From: Tannerella sp.
Lineage (GTDB): Bacteria; Bacteroidota; Bacteroidia; Bacteroidales; Tannerellaceae
Reading direction: 5' to 3'
NCBI GenBank assembly: GCA_031283785.1
Contig: JAITBC010000184.1
Coordinates: 1-8,249, forward strand
Length of the DNA: 8,249 nucleotides
Program-made: the position numbers and the translations under genes
Notes under the pieces: model-generated
Databases searched by the model: none
The model's input: only the letters and a program-made list of their open reading frames with translations
Told to the model about the DNA's origin: nothing
Shown here: piece by piece, positions 6,834 to 8,249 of the stretch
Numbering within the stretch: position 1 is the stretch's first letter
Layout of the letters: the number at the start of each line of letters is the position of its first letter

Positions 6834-6848
6834 TTTTTTCTATTTTTA

Positions 6849-7661
6849 TTAGGAATTAAGTATCTGATCATAAAAATCATTATAGATATTGATATATGAA
6901 ACATCCGGCTGATAAGACAAAAACGGTTTGTCTTCTTTTTCTATAAATTCCGAGACTTTTTCATTTATTCGGGAGCTTCCCTGAATTACGCCGTCGGAAT
7001 ATTGTATCGCAAGGCTTGACAAAGCGGCAAAGTCAGTCGACATTTTTATCAACTGAAGGTCTTTGTCGGTCATACCGTCCTGTTTCAATTTTTCGGAAAG
7101 AGATTTATCAAGAGAATCTTCGAATGCGTCGTCATAGACGGAATATACGATTTTAGCGCCTGCAAAACTCGGATCGTCCGCATACATTTTCTTCAGATAA
7201 ACCGGCGCCAATGCCGACAGCCATCCGTGACAATGGATAAGGTCCGGTATCCAACGCAGCTTCTTCACCGTTTCGAGAACTCCCCGCACATAAAATATCG
7301 CCCGCTCGTCGTTATCATCAAATGCCCTGCCTTCATCATCATGCACAGTGTATTTACGCTGAAAAAAATCATCATTATCAATAAAATAAACCTGCATACG
7401 GGCAGACTGGATAGAAGCAACCTTTATTATAAGCGGATGATCCGTATCGTCAATAATAAGATTCATTCCTGAGAGACGTATCACTTCATGTAACTGGTTC
7501 CTTCGCTCATTGATATTTCCATAACGGGGCATAAATGTCCGTATTTCACGTCCCCGTTCCTGTATACCCTGCGGTAAAACCCTACATATACGGGAAATTT
7601 CCGTCTCCGGTAAATACGGCGTTATTTCCTGTGTAATAAATAAAATTCGCTTCGCGCCCAT
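6849..7661 (-). CDS. Short glycogen/starch synthase-like protein (GT5 amino-terminal domain only)
   Basis: This 270-residue protein resembles the amino-terminal half of GT5 glycogen synthases (full length about 480). It opens with RILFITQEITPY (5-16), and PDLIHCHGWLSALAPVYLK (139-157) matches the family's PDVVHAHDW...APLYLK region. Two departures matter. The ADP-glucose loop KxGGL that normally follows the first strand is replaced by LPETEISRI (17-25), and the whole carboxyl-terminal nucleotide-binding domain is absent, with a clean stop. I see no frameshift or second fragment; the downstream 15 bases lead straight into the lipoprotein gene. Bacteroides genomes, from memory, carry a similar short protein in the same position beside panC, so this looks like a conserved family form and not a local truncation. 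Catalysis as a normal glycogen synthase is doubtful; a binding or regulatory role is possible. Family confidence is good; function is unknown. Confidence 0.8.
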   Translation of the reverse strand: MGAKRILFITQEITPYLPETEISRICRVLPQGIQERGREIRTFMPRYGNINERRNQLHEVIRLSGMNLIIDDTDHPLIIKVASIQSARMQVYFIDNDDFFQRKYTVHDDEGRAFDDNDERAIFYVRGVLETVKKLRWIPDLIHCHGWLSALAPVYLKKMYADDPSFAGAKIVYSVYDDAFEDSLDKSLSEKLKQDGMTDKDLQLIKMSTDFAALSSLAIQYSDGVIQGSSRINEKVSEFIEKEDKPFLSYQPDVSYINIYNDFYDQILNS

Positions 7662-7685
7662 CCTTTATTATTTAAAAAACCGCCA

Positions 7686-7719
7686 CAAAGATACTAAAAA
7701 AAAACGGGAAAAAAACAAG
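7686..7719 (-). promoter_or_regulatory. Promoter of the synthase-like/DUF4270 operon
   Basis: On the minus strand TATCTTTG at 7693-7686 matches the -7 consensus TAnnTTTG. A -33-like CTTG lies at 7719-7716 with a 22-base spacer, slightly longer than usual. Transcription should start near 7680, about 20 bases before the ATG at 7661. The -7 box is strong; the -33 box is weak. Confidence 0.65.
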
Positions 7720-7846
7720 CGAATCAACTTTTTGATTATCCAACACTTTTCAAATTAGCATAATTTATATGCAAAAAATGACTTTATTACCTATTTATTT
7801 TGTTGCTTTGCAGTCTGATTTAAACTAAGAAATTAATATTTCAAAA

Positions 7847-8249
7847 ATGAGAACCATATTTAGTATCAACGAATTAAAGGCGCTTCTTTTCGATGAACGC
7901 AGATCCGGGAAGACCATCGGATTCGTCCCCACAATGGGAGCTTTGCACGAGGGGCATCTCAGCCTGGTTAAACAATGTAAAGAAGAGAATGACATTTGTG
8001 TGGTTAGCGTCTTTGTTAACCCTACGCAGTTTAACGACAAGAACGATCTTAAAGCTTATCCGCGAACGCTTGAAAAAGATTGCGAACTGCTCGGACAGCT
8101 CTGCTGCGACTGTGTCTTCGCTCCGTCGGAAGATGAAATGTATCCCGAACCGGATACGCGCGTTTTCGAACTCGGCCCGGTAGCCGAGGTTATGGAAGGC
8201 GAAAAACGACCGGGACATTTCAACGGCGTGGCGCAGATCGTAAGCAAAC
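7847..8249 (+). CDS. panC: Pantothenate synthetase, amino-terminal part (partial)
   Basis: The gene opens at ATG 7847 ([10 protein letters not shown]) and is cut by the window end after 134 codons and one base, about half of the usual 280 residues. PanC joins D-pantoate and beta-alanine using ATP, the last step of pantothenate (vitamin B5) synthesis, in the cytoplasm. Diagnostic motifs are intact: [15 protein letters not shown] (26-40) with the HxGH-type nucleotide-binding signature, VFVNPTQF (56-63) and [15 protein letters not shown] (118-132). It is divergent from the synthase-like gene, 185 bases away. I see only a weak -7-like TTGCTTTG at 7803-7810 without a clear -33 box, so its promoter is not settled. 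panD often follows in relatives but lies outside this window. Identification is secure. Confidence 0.97.
   Translation, partial: MRTIFSINELKALLFDERRSGKTIGFVPTMGALHEGHLSLVKQCKEENDICVVSVFVNPTQFNDKNDLKAYPRTLEKDCELLGQLCCDCVFAPSEDEMYPEPDTRVFELGPVAEVMEGEKRPGHFNGVAQIVSK

Noticed and set aside
6834..6848. A frameshift or second fragment completing the glycogen-synthase-like protein
   Set aside because: Only 15 bases separate its stop from the lipoprotein gene, whose sequence is unrelated to the glycogen synthase carboxyl domain.
7825..8247. Several open frames on both strands over the panC start
   Set aside because: The panC frame itself is open from 7847 to the window end with intact family motifs; the others are out-of-frame shadows.

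Overview
The window reads as a chromosomal segment from a member of the Bacteroidales (Bacteroidota). The signs are the amino end of a SusC/RagA-type TonB-dependent receptor, a DUF4270-type lipoprotein, a short glycogen-synthase-like protein beside panC, and several promoters with the Bacteroidetes elements TTTG (-33) and TAnnTTTG (-7). Base composition is moderately AT-rich, with AT-rich intergenic regions. I cannot assign a genus.

Bases 1-4265 look like a nutrient-use locus. On the minus strand, in transcription order, lie an ACS-family MFS transporter (3283-2042), an L-arabinose/L-fucose isomerase-family protein (1962-499) and the first 154 codons of a SusC-like receptor (463-1, running off the window). 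Short gaps and one clear promoter suggest a single transcript. Divergently on the plus strand is a GntR/HutC-type regulator with a UTRA ligand domain (3498-4265). The divergent region holds two facing promoters and two different perfect palindromes, one at the transporter's transcription start and one just before the gntR start codon. An 11-base half of the transporter palindrome recurs before the isomerase gene. The simplest model is a substrate-responsive switch in which the receptor imports a glycan, sugar or sugar acid across the outer membrane, the transporter takes it across the inner membrane and the isomerase starts its catabolism. The substrate is not identifiable from the sequence.

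Bases 4266-5383 hold a structured intergenic stretch (nested inverted repeats, 4294-4352), then dapA with its own consensus promoter, then a bidirectional terminator shared with the convergent operon to the right.

Bases 5384-8249 are housekeeping-like. A two-gene minus-strand operon (glycogen-synthase-like protein, then a DUF4270 lipoprotein) diverges from panC, which is cut by the window end. From memory, this neighbourhood is common in Bacteroides and relatives. The synthase-like protein has only the amino-terminal glycosyltransferase domain and lacks the usual ADP-glucose loop, so it is probably not an ordinary glycogen synthase.

The points most worth a second look are the two-palindrome control region, the uncharacterised transporter-isomerase-receptor operon, the structured element before dapA and the degenerate synthase. 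I found no CRISPR array, tRNA, rRNA, insertion sequence or phage gene.
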